This document shows, one piece after another, positions 1-8,776 of a stretch of 64,000 nucleotides of DNA. The position numbers and the translations under genes are program-made. The notes beneath the pieces were generated by a model. That model made no database searches and had not been told where the DNA came from. It saw only the letters and a list, made by a program, of their open reading frames with translations. The stretch is from Iningainema tapete BLCC-T55 (GTDB lineage Bacteria; Cyanobacteriota; Cyanobacteriia; Cyanobacteriales; Nostocaceae): contig NZ_JACXAE010000009.1 in assembly GCF_014698965.1 (NCBI RefSeq), positions 124,001 to 188,000 on the forward strand, given 5' to 3'. Positions within the stretch are counted from its first letter, which is position 1. Each line of letters starts with the position of its first letter.

Positions 1-1
1 T

Positions 2-1657
2 GAACCCTATATCATCAGTTCAATGGGGCACTTCCACACAGCATTTCCCAATGTCACCAACTTCTTACCAGTTTTGGTATGGAATGGTTATAGCCAAGAA
101 CACCATAGTATGGTATCACTGAAAACTAATGAACAGATGATCGCATACTGGCAAGGTAACGGTTTTGCCGAAGTTGTGTTAGTGGATGCTAAGGAATTTG
201 ACGACAAAAATCAACCGGGAGATTACGTAGATAGTACTGCTTTTTCCTTTGAGCAGCGGCTAGCTTTTACTCAAGCAGTACTAACAGGTGTAGATGCTAC
301 AGCGCGATCGGCATTAGGTGGTAAGCTGACTGTATTCATCATCAAACAACTTAAAGGTGCAGGAGTCCATGCACGGGGTGCAAAATCTCACAACCTTTAT
401 CCTAAAGATACCCTAGATGCTCCTCATATTGTTAATGCCCTCAGTGAACGTGCTTTACCTGTTGAAGCTTGGCAACTGGTAAGGACAAATTGTGAACGTG
501 CTGGTGGTGGACCTGCGGCGAAGACAGTTGTGACAGAATTTGAGTTACCATTACCAGAGTTAGGCGAATTGCCTTTGGAAGAATATCCAGTAGGTGGAGA
601 TCCCAAAGTTTCCACTACAGCGATGGGAAGATTAGTGGCAAAAGTAGGAGAAAGCGATCGCAACTTCCTTGTCACTAACGCTGATGGTAACGAAGCATCT
701 GGTATCGCCAACATCAACCAAGCACTCAAAATTATCCACCCCACCACCGACGACTTATATAACCAAGCACCAGGGGGACAAGTTTACGAACCGTTGAGTG
801 AAGATGCTTGTGCTGGTTTAGCTGTGGGTTTATCGTTAATGGGTGCCAGAACTTTGTGGTGTTCCTACGAATCTTTTGCCATTAACGGTTTACCAATTTG
901 GCAAACAGTGACGCAAGCAATGGCAGAATTAAGGCGTCCTACTCCCTCAACTATTACTTTATTCACAGCAGGCGCATTAGAGCAAGGGCGTAATGGTTGG
1001 ACTCACCAACGTCCGGAAATTGAAGCTTATTTTGCCTCCATGATGCGCAATGGCAATGTTTTCCCCTTGTTCCCACCTGATGCTAACAGCATTCAAGTTT
1101 GTTATGACTGGGCGCTGACTACCAAGAATAAGGGAATTGTCATTACTGCGAGTAAGTCGCCATTGCCAATTCGCACAACTTTTGCACAAACTCGTCAAGG
1201 CTTACGTGATGGTGCGGTGGTGTTGCAAGAAGTCGAATCTAATCAAGGGGGAAGTAAGACAGTTGTATTTGCCGTAATTGGCGATATGACTTTAATGCCA
1301 GTTTTTGAAGCAGCTAGTTTCTTAGAAACTGAAGGTATTAGCGTCAAGATTATTTCTATTATCAACCCCCGTCGTTTGTATCGTCCTCATGATACTGCAT
1401 GGGATACCTGCTCGCAACCTGAAGGTGGTTTCTTGGATGATGAGAAATTTGCCGAATTGTTTGCTGGGGATGCTTTAATTGGTGTGACTGGTGGCGCATC
1501 GGCGATGCTAGAACCGATTATGCTACGCAGTACCTGCAAGCGAGATACCTTCGCCTGGAAGCGTGGGGAGACAACGGCGAGTGCTGGTGACTTGATGGCT
1601 TTTAATGGTTTGACGGCACAGGCGTTGACGCACCGGGCGCTGGAGTTGGTGCATTAG
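2..1657 (+). CDS. xfp: phosphoketolase, C-terminal part (5' end outside window)
   Basis: The open frame runs in from the left edge; the ATG at 23 is internal (it is preceded in frame by codons for EPYIISS), so the gene is partial and about 550 residues are visible. The family (xylulose-5-P/fructose-6-P phosphoketolase, thiamine-diphosphate dependent, normally about 790-800 residues) cleaves the sugar phosphate to acetyl phosphate and an aldose phosphate. Family-typical segments are SSMGHFHTAFPN, NGYSQEHHS, the stretch around GNEASGIAN and the C-terminal NGLTAQALTHRALELV. The stop is followed by a palindromic repeat that could also act as a terminator. Family is confident; which of the paralogues common in cyanobacteria this is cannot be told. 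Confidence 0.93.
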   Translation, partial: EPYIISSMGHFHTAFPNVTNFLPVLVWNGYSQEHHSMVSLKTNEQMIAYWQGNGFAEVVLVDAKEFDDKNQPGDYVDSTAFSFEQRLAFTQAVLTGVDATARSALGGKLTVFIIKQLKGAGVHARGAKSHNLYPKDTLDAPHIVNALSERALPVEAWQLVRTNCERAGGGPAAKTVVTEFELPLPELGELPLEEYPVGGDPKVSTTAMGRLVAKVGESDRNFLVTNADGNEASGIANINQALKIIHPTTDDLYNQAPGGQVYEPLSEDACAGLAVGLSLMGARTLWCSYESFAINGLPIWQTVTQAMAELRRPTPSTITLFTAGALEQGRNGWTHQRPEIEAYFASMMRNGNVFPLFPPDANSIQVCYDWALTTKNKGIVITASKSPLPIRTTFAQTRQGLRDGAVVLQEVESNQGGSKTVVFAVIGDMTLMPVFEAASFLETEGISVKIISIINPRRLYRPHDTAWDTCSQPEGGFLDDEKFAELFAGDALIGVTGGASAMLEPIMLRSTCKRDTFAWKRGETTASAGDLMAFNGLTAQALTHRALELVH

Positions 1658-1674
1658 ACATAGCCGTGAACAAT

Positions 1675-1734
1675 GTAGAGACGCCCCGCCGGGGCGTCTC
1701 TACGATGGTTTTTGGGTAACGCATAATTCTTTTT
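1675..1734. repeat. dispersed palindrome family A with conserved tail (copy 1)
   Basis: Perfect 29-bp inverted repeat (1675-1703) with arms GTAGAGACG and CGTCTCTAC, followed by a tail containing TTTGGGTAACGCATAATTC. The same palindrome plus tail occurs at 11583-11637. Palindrome-only copies are at 15387-15415, 25044-25072 and 60554-60581, and a half copy begins at 51975. It lies just after the phosphoketolase stop and could work as a transcription terminator. Confidence 0.85.
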
Positions 1735-1922
1735 TAGAGATGCGCTAGTATATAAAACTGATTTTTTTACAGTAGATATCACTATAAAACAATAAAGCGA
1801 AAGACCAATGCTTGAGAAAAATCCGTAAAATTTCTCAAGAAATTTTTATATTTATTAATATATAAAAAATATAGTATTTCCTCAAAAATAAATTTAGATA
1901 AATTTACAATTAATGTAAAGAG

Positions 1923-2435
1923 ATGAATAAAATTATCCAAAGAATAGTATCTTCTGGTGCTGGTATTACATTGCTTGCTGTCATTCCTTTCTTGTTTAAA
2001 TCTCATGAAGCTAATGCTCAATCTATACAGTCTGCTGTTGTGATCGATCCACCGTCAAACGTGAGGGTAAAACCAAATGGTAGAATTATTTGTTCTGTAA
2101 ATTCAGAAACAAATATTGGTATTTATGGTTATAGTAACGGGTGGTATAAAACTGATGCTTGCGGTAGCTCTGGTTACATCCATCAAAGTCAAGTTTTAGT
2201 ACAACTGTCAGGAGAAGTTTCCGAGGCTTGTAGTGTAGTTGGTATCCAAACAGGACAATTGGCACTCCGCTTTTCACCCAATGGAAAGTCTAGAGCAGGA
2301 TTAAATAATGGTAATGTAGTCCTTCCAATTACAGAACAAGGTATTTGGTCTTACGTGCGCGTTTTATCTGGAGCAAATAAAAGTATTAATGGGTTAGAAG
2401 GCTGGGTAAATTCCAATTATCTATCTTGTCCCTAG
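1923..2435 (+). CDS. secreted SH3-like domain protein
   Basis: 170 residues. Residues 1-32 look like a signal peptide: KxxQR basic start, hydrophobic stretch GAGITLLAVIPFLF, and a probable cleavage after ANA. The mature part holds two repeats that resemble bacterial SH3 domains (PPSNVRVKPNGRI then GWYKT, and later ALRFSPNGKSRAGL then GWVNSNYL), with four Cys residues that could form disulfides outside the cytoplasm. Such domains usually bind peptidoglycan or peptides. The upstream 150 bp is very AT-rich. The SH3 assignment is from pattern only; the substrate is unknown. Confidence 0.7.
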   Translation: MNKIIQRIVSSGAGITLLAVIPFLFKSHEANAQSIQSAVVIDPPSNVRVKPNGRIICSVNSETNIGIYGYSNGWYKTDACGSSGYIHQSQVLVQLSGEVSEACSVVGIQTGQLALRFSPNGKSRAGLNNGNVVLPITEQGIWSYVRVLSGANKSINGLEGWVNSNYLSCP

Positions 2436-2451
2436 TCCTGTCATCAGTAAA

Positions 2452-2494
2452 CTATAATATACTTATAGTTTGACTTATAAATAAGGATAGAACC
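2452..2494 (+). repeat. duplicated leader upstream of toxin-antitoxin genes (copy 1)
   Basis: The 40 bp before the ATG at 2495 (core TATAATATACTTA, ending in a purine-rich AAGGATAGAACC) is nearly repeated at 3564-3606 before another ATG. The TATAAT-like core may be the -10 element and AAGGAT the ribosome binding site. Confidence 0.6.
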
Positions 2495-2716
2495 ATGCCT
2501 GATACTCAAGAATTGCTGCACTTTAACCTAGATTTGTCACCAGATATCAACAAGACGTTGGAAGAACTGGCGAGTAAGATTGGTGGAAATAAAAGCGATG
2601 TTCTGCGTCAGGCGATCGCCTTAATGCAAATCATGGTAATAGCTAAAGAGCAGGGTAAGAAATTTGGAATCGCAGAACCAGATCAACCTTTAGCTACTGA
2701 AATAACTATTCCCTAA
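2495..2716 (+). CDS. CopG/ribbon-helix-helix-like antitoxin
   Basis: 73 residues. An N-terminal beta-strand segment (LLHFNLDLSPDIN) is followed by helices with the pattern NKTLEELASKIGGNKSDVLRQAI, typical of ribbon-helix-helix DNA-binding antitoxins (VapB/CopG type). No toxin gene follows directly; the next 280 bp carry only a short hydrophobic remnant. A closely related but broken paralogue starts at 2995 and is followed by a PIN toxin fragment, so this gene is probably an orphan antitoxin left by tandem duplication. Ribosome binding site AAGGAT precedes the ATG. Confidence 0.7.
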   Translation: MPDTQELLHFNLDLSPDINKTLEELASKIGGNKSDVLRQAIALMQIMVIAKEQGKKFGIAEPDQPLATEITIP

Positions 2717-2727
2717 CTTAGTTTTAA

Positions 2728-2880
2728 AATCCTTTGTTAGTTTTGCTGATTGATATTTACGCCTTTACAATTCTTTTACAAGACAATGCTTCTGAAGGCA
2801 AAATTAGATTTGCTATTGCTGCTCTTAGTTCTACAGTCAGCAGTCTTCTTAGCTATTTGGTAGGTAGAGCTAGCAAGTAA
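2728..2880 (+). pseudogene. short hydrophobic ORF, possible gene remnant
   Basis: Between the two antitoxin paralogues an open frame without an ATG reads a hydrophobic peptide (LLVLLIDIYAFTILL, then a polar segment, then a Ser-rich hydrophobic helix ending VGRASK and TAA). It looks like the end of a small membrane protein. TTG at 2734 is the only plausible start. I do not recognise it and it may be fortuitous. Confidence 0.25.
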
Positions 2881-2994
2881 TTATGGGCTGCGGAGCCTGT
2901 TTGTAAGATATCGTTTTAAGAGAAGTAGCATTTCTGCGTATCTTGCCACGTCTGTACGCTATCATGTACTAAGATTTTTTATCAGGATGAAATC

Positions 2995-3354
2995 ATGACT
3001 GATGCACAGAACATAGTTCACTTAAGTTTAGATTTGTCTCCCGAACTTAACGAGATATTATAAGAACTAGCCAGGAAGATTGGTGGAAGCAAAAGCGATG
3101 TTTTACGTCAGGCAATTACGATGATGCAAATCATGGTGACAGCTAAAGAACAGATTAAAAAATTAGGTATTACTGAAGCAGATCAGCTGATAGCTAATGA
3201 AATCATCATGTCATCTGAAGCAGAACAGAAATATCATCAGCTTGAAGCATTTATGGAAAAATTTGGAGATTGGGAAGATGAACGCACTCCTGAAGAAATT
3301 GTCAAAGACATTTATGAGAGTCGTACTATTTCTAACACGGAACATCAATTGTGA
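2995..3354 (+). pseudogene. VapB/CopG-like antitoxin broken by an in-frame stop
   Basis: From ATG 2995 the frame reads a paralogue of the antitoxin at 2495, but codon 23 is TAA (3061-3063) where the paralogue has GAA (Glu in LEELASKIGG). Beyond the stop the frame stays open to 3354 with the same continuation (ELARKIGGSKSDVLRQAI) plus an extra acidic C-terminus ending in EEIVKDIYESRTI. One G-to-T change explains the break. The ATG at 3121 could start only a fragment lacking the DNA-binding part. A PIN toxin fragment overlaps the 3' end, as in vapBC operons. Confidence 0.75.
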
Positions 3355-3475
3355 TTTGCTTGATACTGATACTTGTATTTATTGGCTTGGTAATCGATAC
3401 TTAGTTAGGGATAGGGTTAGGCAAGTAGGATGGGATCAAATTTCTATTTGTGTCATATTGCCTCGTGTACTTTGA
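3350..3475 (+). pseudogene. VapC-like PIN toxin, N-terminal fragment
   Basis: The frame reads LLDTDTCIYWLGN then VGWDQISICVI, the standard start of VapC-family PIN-domain RNases including the first catalytic Asp. It then diverges and stops at 3475, where an intact toxin would run about 130 residues. No good start exists in this frame; GTG 3351 is in another frame, so a frameshift near the start is also likely. It overlaps the end of the broken antitoxin at 2995-3354. Confidence 0.7.
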
Positions 3476-3563
3476 CGAAGCGGACGCTCTTCGTTAATGC
3501 ATTGTTAAAGTTATGGTAGGCGTTCGCCTTCTTCATTCTTGCGGCTCTGACCACGGATGCTCA

Positions 3564-3606
3564 TTATAATATACTTAAACTTTAACTGATATATAAGAAT
3601 GGAACT
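3564..3606 (+). repeat. duplicated leader upstream of toxin-antitoxin genes (copy 2)
   Basis: Second copy of the leader at 2452-2494, again containing TATAATATACTTA and a purine-rich stretch before an ATG (3607). Here the ATG opens only seven codons (ending in TAA at 3628-3630), so the original downstream gene is gone and the HicB-like gene now lies behind the leader. Confidence 0.6.
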
Positions 3607-3633
3607 ATGACTTCAAATATGGAAAGTTAAATT

Positions 3634-3801
3634 ATGAAATTCAAAGTAATTTTTACGTTTGATTCTGAATATGAAGGTTACGTTGCTGAAGTTCTTGAAC
3701 TTCCTGGTTGTGTGAGCCAAGGCAAAACGCTGGATGAGGCGAGTGAAAATATCAAAGATGCTATTAGGGGATATCTTCACGTCCAAGCTAAGCGATTTTA
3801 A
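3634..3801 (+). CDS. HicB-like antitoxin, small
   Basis: 55 residues: KFKVIFTFDSEYEGYVAEVLELPGC then SQGKTLDEASENIKDAI. This is the hallmark of the HicB partial RNase-H fold (type II HicAB antitoxins), which begins with a strand pair and the E-LPGC-S-G-T--EA pattern. No HicA partner is visible on either side. The C-terminus is short, so there is no separate DNA-binding domain, as in many cyanobacterial single-domain HicB proteins. Its stop overlaps the convergent histidine kinase stop by 4 bp. It was probably acquired with or preserved within the toxin-antitoxin debris upstream. Confidence 0.75.
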   Translation: MKFKVIFTFDSEYEGYVAEVLELPGCVSQGKTLDEASENIKDAIRGYLHVQAKRF

Positions 3802-6140
3802 CTATCTTGATATCTTTGCCACTCTTGGTGTAATGCGATTTGAACCTGTTGATATTCAAATTCAATCTGGGAAATTAGCTCTGCTGCTCCTGCCATTACT
3901 TCGGTTACTGCCATTGCTTCTAATTCTTTACACAAGGCTGCTAGAGTAGTTGCACCTAGAGTAGCACTGGTAGAGGAAAATGTATGAGCTAATCGTCGCA
4001 GGGTTTTGGGGTTGTTTTGACTAAAGGCATCTCGAATATCTTGTAAGAGTTTGGGAGCTTCTTCAAGGTAATCAGTGATGATTTCTAGGAGAAATTCTGT
4101 AGAATTAATTTCTGAATTGAACTCAGCTATTCTCAAGATTTCTTGCAAAGCACTCTTGTCAACAGAGGAAGAATTTTGGATTTTGGATTCTCCCTTTCTC
4201 CCTTTCTCCCTTTCTCCCTCTCTCCCTTTCTCCCTCTCTCCCCCACTCCCTTTCTCCCCCACTCCCTCTCTCCCTCTCAAAGGCTGACATCTTCTGAGTA
4301 TCCGCTTTAATTCTTCAATCTGAATTGGTTTAGAGAGGTAGTCATCCATACCTGCGGTGAGAAAAAGTTCGCGATCGCCTGACATGACGCTTGCTGTTAA
4401 TGCAACTATGCGAGGGCAGATATCTGGTGTCCACTCTTGTTTAATTTGCTTGGTGGCTGTGATTCCATCCATTTGAGGCATATGCACATCCATCAACACC
4501 ACGTCATAGGGTTGACGACGCAGTGCCAAGAGTGCTTCTAAACCATTAGAAGCAACATCTGCTTGATAGCCTATTTGCTGCAACATCAACTTGACCATTT
4601 TTTGATTAATGATATGGTCTTCCACCAACAGTATTCTTAAAGGATGTGCAACAGCCATACTAACATCCTCCGGTAACTCCTCTTGATGCGTTGGGATGGG
4701 AGGAGCTAATTTATCACTCACAGGAGCAGTGATTGTAAAGTAGAATGTACTACCCGCCCCAGGCTCACTTTCCACCCAAATTCTACCACCCATCAACTCA
4801 GCTAGTTTCTTACAAATGGCAAGCCCTAACCCTGTACCCCCATAGTTTCTAGTAATAGAAGAGTTAACTTGACTGAAAGCTTTAAATAAACGTTGTAGGC
4901 GATCGCTGGGAATACCAATACCTGTATCTTTCACTGCAAATTGTATTTCGTAATTTTGATGAGTATCTTCATTTTGGTGTGCAATTGCTGAAACTTCAAT
5001 GCTACCAGTTTCAGTAAATTTAATTGCATTACTAAGCAAATTCATGAGAATTTGACGCAATCGGGTGATGTCTCCGATAATTACTGAGGGAAGATGAGGA
5101 TGATCCAAAAACGTAAGTTTTAAACCTTTTTCCCTTGCTTGGTGGGCAACTATATCAAGAGCTTCGCTAATGCAATTGCGCAAATCGAAAGGTTCCGCTT
5201 CTAGTTCCAACTTACCTGAGTCAATTTTGGAAAAGTCAAGGATATCGTTAATAATTTTAAGTAAAGCATTTCCACTTGTTTCAATAATTTCGACAAAGTC
5301 TCGCTGCTGTTGAGTCAATTCAGTATTTAGCACTAAGCTAGCCATCCCAATCACTGATGAAATTGGTGTTCTAATTTCATGGCTAATCATTGCTAAAAAT
5401 TCTTGTTTAGCAAGTTCTGCTTGTTTACGTTCAGTTATGTCTCTGAGGATGTAAACATAACCTTGGAAGTTTTCAATCTCTGTTTGAACTATAGAACAGG
5501 AAAAGGCAACAGGAACTTTTTTTCCACTTTTTGTTTGACAAACAGTTTCTATCTCTTTAAATAAAGGAGTAGGGTAGATAATGAATTTCGAAATATGTTG
5601 ATTAATTAGTTCCGCTTCATCGTATTCTAGTAAAGTTTGTGCTGCTTGATTAATTGATTTAATTTTGCCAGACAATGTTGTTACCAACAAAGCATCTGCC
5701 ATTGAAGTAATAATTTGCTCAATATATTGTTTAGAAGCTGTCAGAGTACGGAGTAAAAGATTTGTTTCATTAACACTTTGCACTAAAGATTTTTCCAGAA
5801 CCATGCGTTCTGTTGTATTCTCAACAAGAATTATTAAGTTTTCTTGAAGATTTCTAATAATACAGATATCAATATACAAAGGAGAGGAAGTATCTGTTGT
5901 GCGCAGGATTCCTTTAATGTTAAAATTATTTTGCTTTCCCTTATGAATCTCATCAATAATGTCTTCATATCCAACTAGTTCAGGAAAACTGAGCCGAACA
6001 TCTTTCCCTGGCTTTACTTCATCAGGAATATCGGCATGACGATGTACTCCTAAAGAAATCTCCAGAATCTTCAAGTCTTGAGATATAATTAGATATTCAA
6101 TACTACGAATAGACAACAAGTTCGCCAGTAATGGATTCAT
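3798..6140 (-). CDS. hybrid histidine kinase (PAS-PAS-HisKA-HATPase-REC-Hpt)
   Basis: 780 residues, no obvious membrane segment, so probably cytosolic. Order: PAS-like region 1-110; helical linker; PAS 140-240; HisKA with H254 in SHEIRTP; HATPase 365-475 (N box NLLSNAIKF, G1 DTGIGI, G2 GGTGLGLAI); REC 502-620 with phospho-acceptor D551 in VLMDVHMPQMDG and a conserved SKPI; Hpt near the C-terminus with H719 in LAHTFSS. It therefore carries the parts of a His-Asp-His phosphorelay but no output domain. The linker 622-652 is a Gly/Glu/Arg/Lys tract encoded by a CTCCCTTT-type simple repeat. It is the last gene of the operon, 4 bp after the small GTPase. Confidence 0.95.
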   Translation of the reverse strand: MNPLLANLLSIRSIEYLIISQDLKILEISLGVHRHADIPDEVKPGKDVRLSFPELVGYEDIIDEIHKGKQNNFNIKGILRTTDTSSPLYIDICIIRNLQENLIILVENTTERMVLEKSLVQSVNETNLLLRTLTASKQYIEQIITSMADALLVTTLSGKIKSINQAAQTLLEYDEAELINQHISKFIIYPTPLFKEIETVCQTKSGKKVPVAFSCSIVQTEIENFQGYVYILRDITERKQAELAKQEFLAMISHEIRTPISSVIGMASLVLNTELTQQQRDFVEIIETSGNALLKIINDILDFSKIDSGKLELEAEPFDLRNCISEALDIVAHQAREKGLKLTFLDHPHLPSVIIGDITRLRQILMNLLSNAIKFTETGSIEVSAIAHQNEDTHQNYEIQFAVKDTGIGIPSDRLQRLFKAFSQVNSSITRNYGGTGLGLAICKKLAELMGGRIWVESEPGAGSTFYFTITAPVSDKLAPPIPTHQEELPEDVSMAVAHPLRILLVEDHIINQKMVKLMLQQIGYQADVASNGLEALLALRRQPYDVVLMDVHMPQMDGITATKQIKQEWTPDICPRIVALTASVMSGDRELFLTAGMDDYLSKPIQIEELKRILRRCQPLRGREGVGEKGSGGEREKGREGEREKGRKGESKIQNSSSVDKSALQEILRIAEFNSEINSTEFLLEIITDYLEEAPKLLQDIRDAFSQNNPKTLRRLAHTFSSTSATLGATTLAALCKELEAMAVTEVMAGAAELISQIEFEYQQVQIALHQEWQRYQDS
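4187..4277. repeat. simple-sequence expansion inside the kinase gene
   Basis: About 90 bp of pure pyrimidine on the plus strand built from CTCCCTTT and CTCCCTCT units, with two CCCCCA interruptions. It encodes the charged linker between REC and Hpt on the minus strand. It stays in frame, so unit-number changes would only tolerate multiples of three or compensating events. Confidence 0.85.
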
Positions 6141-6144
6141 ATCA

Positions 6145-6645
6145 CTAAATTAGAGAATTAGCTAAAACTTGAAAGATTTCATCAACATTATTACCAGTTT
6201 TGGCAGAAGTTAAATATGTATTTATCACTGACATCTCGGAAAAATTGTAATTTTGTTGAATTTTTTCTAAATACTCTGCTGCAATTATATCTGATTTATT
6301 GAGGGCAATAACAATATTACTTTGGGGATTAACAGTTAAAAAACTTTGAATATGTTCGGGAATATTTTCAAGGGTTTCTGGGCGTGTTAAGTCACCAACT
6401 ATCACTGGTCCTTTCGCACCTTGAAAATAACTCGGAGCAATTGCCTTAAATTTATTACTACCTTCTATATCCCAAATTAACATCTGTAGTTCCTGGCTAG
6501 CTTTTATTGTTTTACGAGAAATTTTTACTCCTACGGTTGAAAGGTATTGATCGCTAAATTGTCGATCTACAAATCTGCGGATCAAGCTTGTTTTACCTAC
6601 ACCGAAATCACCAATTAGACAAATTTTTTTAGATATAATAGACAT
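6145..6645 (-). CDS. Ras/Rab-like small GTPase
   Basis: 166 residues from the ATG at 6645 (an in-frame start at 6681 would overlap the upstream gene by 23 bp; the later ATG leaves 13 bp). G1 GDFGVGKTS, switch I Thr in STVGVKI, G3 changed from DxxG to DIEGS (WDIEGSNKF), G4 NKSD, G5-like TSAKTG. The single-domain fold resembles eukaryotic Rab/Rho GTPases, known in bacteria as MglA/Roc-type relatives. The Gln that usually follows G3 Gly is Ser, which may slow GTP hydrolysis. It sits between an OmpA-type protein with a longin/roadblock-like region and a hybrid kinase, suggesting a GTPase-gated signalling unit. Confidence 0.9.
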   Translation of the reverse strand: MSIISKKICLIGDFGVGKTSLIRRFVDRQFSDQYLSTVGVKISRKTIKASQELQMLIWDIEGSNKFKAIAPSYFQGAKGPVIVGDLTRPETLENIPEHIQSFLTVNPQSNIVIALNKSDIIAAEYLEKIQQNYNFSEMSVINTYLTSAKTGNNVDEIFQVLANSLI

Positions 6646-6658
6646 AAACTTACAAGTT

Positions 6659-8743
6659 TTATATTGGTTCGAGAACAACACAGCGTCTTAGCCATGTGGG
6701 TTGAGATGAATCAATTCCGGGTGGTAAAGTTGTTTTGCCAATCACTTGAAGACGAGACGGATCTATGCCTTGATTAATTAGTGCTTGTTGTACAGCTTTA
6801 CTTCTATCGAGTGCTAACTTTTGAGCTGCGATGGCACTCTTTGTAAAATAACTATAACCAATAATGCGCAAACGCTTCATAGGATGCTGATTCAAGAAAA
6901 GTTTGATTTGCCCAAGTTTGTAACCCAAGTCTTTTGGTAATAAAGTTGCTGAATCGCCTTGAAAGTAAAACCGCACCTCAATTCGCAAGGGTTGTACTCG
7001 CACTGCACTAGTTACTGATTTTACACCAGGTATTTGCGCAAATGCTTGAGTAACTGTTTTGGCGTCTGTAATCTTGCTCACACTGCCAAGGATAAAAACT
7101 TGACTATCTTTATACTCGGCAGATATGGCTGTACCATCAATTTGATTTAAAACTTGAGTAACTCGTTTAACTTCAGCTGTGGCTAGTATAGGATCTGCTG
7201 GTACTTCAACTGATAGAATTTGATTGTCAATCAACCACTTAGGGGCAGTATTTCTGGCAATTTGTTCGGCTTTGAGACGCAGAAGTTGGTTAGGTACTCG
7301 CCCAGTGAGTTTCAGAGTGCCGTAATCTCCTGTTACCGTGAGACGATAGACAGCTAATTCCGGTGCAGAAGCTAAAGCCAGTGAGGTTTTATTTTCCATT
7401 GCATGAATTACTCCACTACGGTATTGCCAGATGCCCCAAGGAATCAAAATGATACTCAAAGCTGTTAAGCTTAATAATAGTAGAGGAGAGGGTCGATTTT
7501 TATGTTGCTTTTGTTGGGGATTATGCTGTAGATTGTTTAGCAGTGTATGAACTTGACTAGGAATAGTTTCTGGATCGCCATCAAATTTTTCAATTGACTC
7601 ACCGTAATCTTTGACTATTTTGCCCAGAGTTTGCCGCATTTTGCCAATGAATGTTTTGGAAGGCTTTCCTTGTACTACAATTGCTAAGTAACAGTAGCCT
7701 GCTACTTCCAAAATAATTTTAGATGTACCGTAGTCAATTGCATCTAGTTCTGAAGTATGACCTGGTGTGATACAATCATTAACAAAGCTACGAATAGCTG
7801 TGAGCATTCCTGCTACCATCTCAGACTCTAACCGCTCAGTATCAGAGCGTTGAATGTCCGAAATAACTAAGCCGGATGCTTTGTGAATTAGAAAAATGGC
7901 TTGGACAGTGAAAGGTAGCGCTTCTTGAAGAATTAACTCTGCTTCAGAAACTCCTTGTACTTTGGCACGAATTTTTCGTTTGATTCCTTCAGGACTTAAG
8001 GTTTCTTCGATCTTTTGATTAATCGATTGGATTGTTTCTGCCATATATTTGGCAATTGTACTACCAATGATCGGATAAAGTGCATCTACAACTGTATCTT
8101 CTTCAATTTCAATTTGTTTTTTAATGGCTTTCCCCATTGTAGGTGCGATCGCTTCTGCTACTTCATCTTGTTTTGACTCGGCAACTTTAAGTTTTAAAAG
8201 TTCAGTCACCCAGGGTAGTAGTAGGTTGATTAATTCTTCTGGTTCATATATTTGATGTTCTAATTTAGTTAGATTTTGCTGAATGGTGTTTGTCAGATTT
8301 TGTAATTGAGCTAATTCATCCCCTATTAAAAGTTCTTGTAGTGTTTGCAATGCAGCAATTTTATCTTCTGAGTGATCCCCCCAACCCCCCTTATCAAGAG
8401 GAGCACAAACCCCCCAACCCCCCTTATCTTGGGGGGCAGATTGATTCTGCTGACTTTCCTGACTCAGGGGGACACAATAATCTGGCTTACCTTCCTGACT
8501 AAGAGGAGCAGATTGATTCTGCTGACTTTCGTGAGTGAGGGGGACATAACGATCCGCGCTTGCCCCCCGAATATCGGGGGGTTGGGGGGTTATTTCTTGA
8601 GAAGATAAAGAAAATTCGTCTATAGCATTCTTAGTTTGCTCAGGTGGAGTAAGAATTTTAAGTTCAACTAGCAGATTGAGAAAGTTCTCCATCTGCCTTG
8701 TTTCTTCATGGGTTAATTCTAAAGAATGATTGCTAGATTCCAC
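6659..8743 (-). CDS. OmpA-family protein with longin-like and BON-like regions
   Basis: 694 residues. In order: a repeat-rich N-terminus (50-130, containing DKGGWG and QESQQNQSAP units); a helical region 130-280; a longin/roadblock-like segment about 280-390 (FLIHKASGLVISDI ... MLTAIRSFVND); one membrane segment near 420-440 (LLLLSLTALSIILIPWGIW); two BON-like segments (LKLTGRVPNQLLRLKAEQIA and VFILGSVSKITDAKTV); and a C-terminal OmpA domain (FYFQGDSATLLP ... RSKAVQQALINQGI). The topology suggests a cytosolic N-terminus and a periplasmic OmpA domain contacting peptidoglycan. Longin/roadblock domains commonly partner Ras-like GTPases, and one is encoded next. The longin call is by resemblance only. 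Confidence 0.8.
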   Translation of the reverse strand: MESSNHSLELTHEETRQMENFLNLLVELKILTPPEQTKNAIDEFSLSSQEITPQPPDIRGASADRYVPLTHESQQNQSAPLSQEGKPDYCVPLSQESQQNQSAPQDKGGWGVCAPLDKGGWGDHSEDKIAALQTLQELLIGDELAQLQNLTNTIQQNLTKLEHQIYEPEELINLLLPWVTELLKLKVAESKQDEVAEAIAPTMGKAIKKQIEIEEDTVVDALYPIIGSTIAKYMAETIQSINQKIEETLSPEGIKRKIRAKVQGVSEAELILQEALPFTVQAIFLIHKASGLVISDIQRSDTERLESEMVAGMLTAIRSFVNDCITPGHTSELDAIDYGTSKIILEVAGYCYLAIVVQGKPSKTFIGKMRQTLGKIVKDYGESIEKFDGDPETIPSQVHTLLNNLQHNPQQKQHKNRPSPLLLLSLTALSIILIPWGIWQYRSGVIHAMENKTSLALASAPELAVYRLTVTGDYGTLKLTGRVPNQLLRLKAEQIARNTAPKWLIDNQILSVEVPADPILATAEVKRVTQVLNQIDGTAISAEYKDSQVFILGSVSKITDAKTVTQAFAQIPGVKSVTSAVRVQPLRIEVRFYFQGDSATLLPKDLGYKLGQIKLFLNQHPMKRLRIIGYSYFTKSAIAAQKLALDRSKAVQQALINQGIDPSRLQVIGKTTLPPGIDSSQPTWLRRCVVLEPI
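8376..8593. repeat. C-rich/G-rich repeats inserted in the OmpA-like gene
   Basis: Two copies of CCCCCCAACCCCCCTTATC-like sequence (8376-8395 and 8408-8428) and an inverted partner (8571-8593, GGGGGGTTGGGGGGTTA) surround duplicated segments coding for QESQQNQSAP. Similar C-rich repeats are common in Nostocales genomes; here they stay in frame and encode GGWG peptides. Confidence 0.75.
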
Positions 8744-8776
8744 TTATATCATGTTCCTAAATCTTGCTTTCAAGAG

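Noticed and set aside
3634-3801. HicAB system
   Set aside because: No HicA-like dsRBD toxin on either side of the HicB-like gene, so only an orphan antitoxin is reported.
4075-4287. Plus-strand 70-residue ORF through the CTCCCTTT repeat
   Set aside because: Low-complexity shadow inside the histidine kinase gene.
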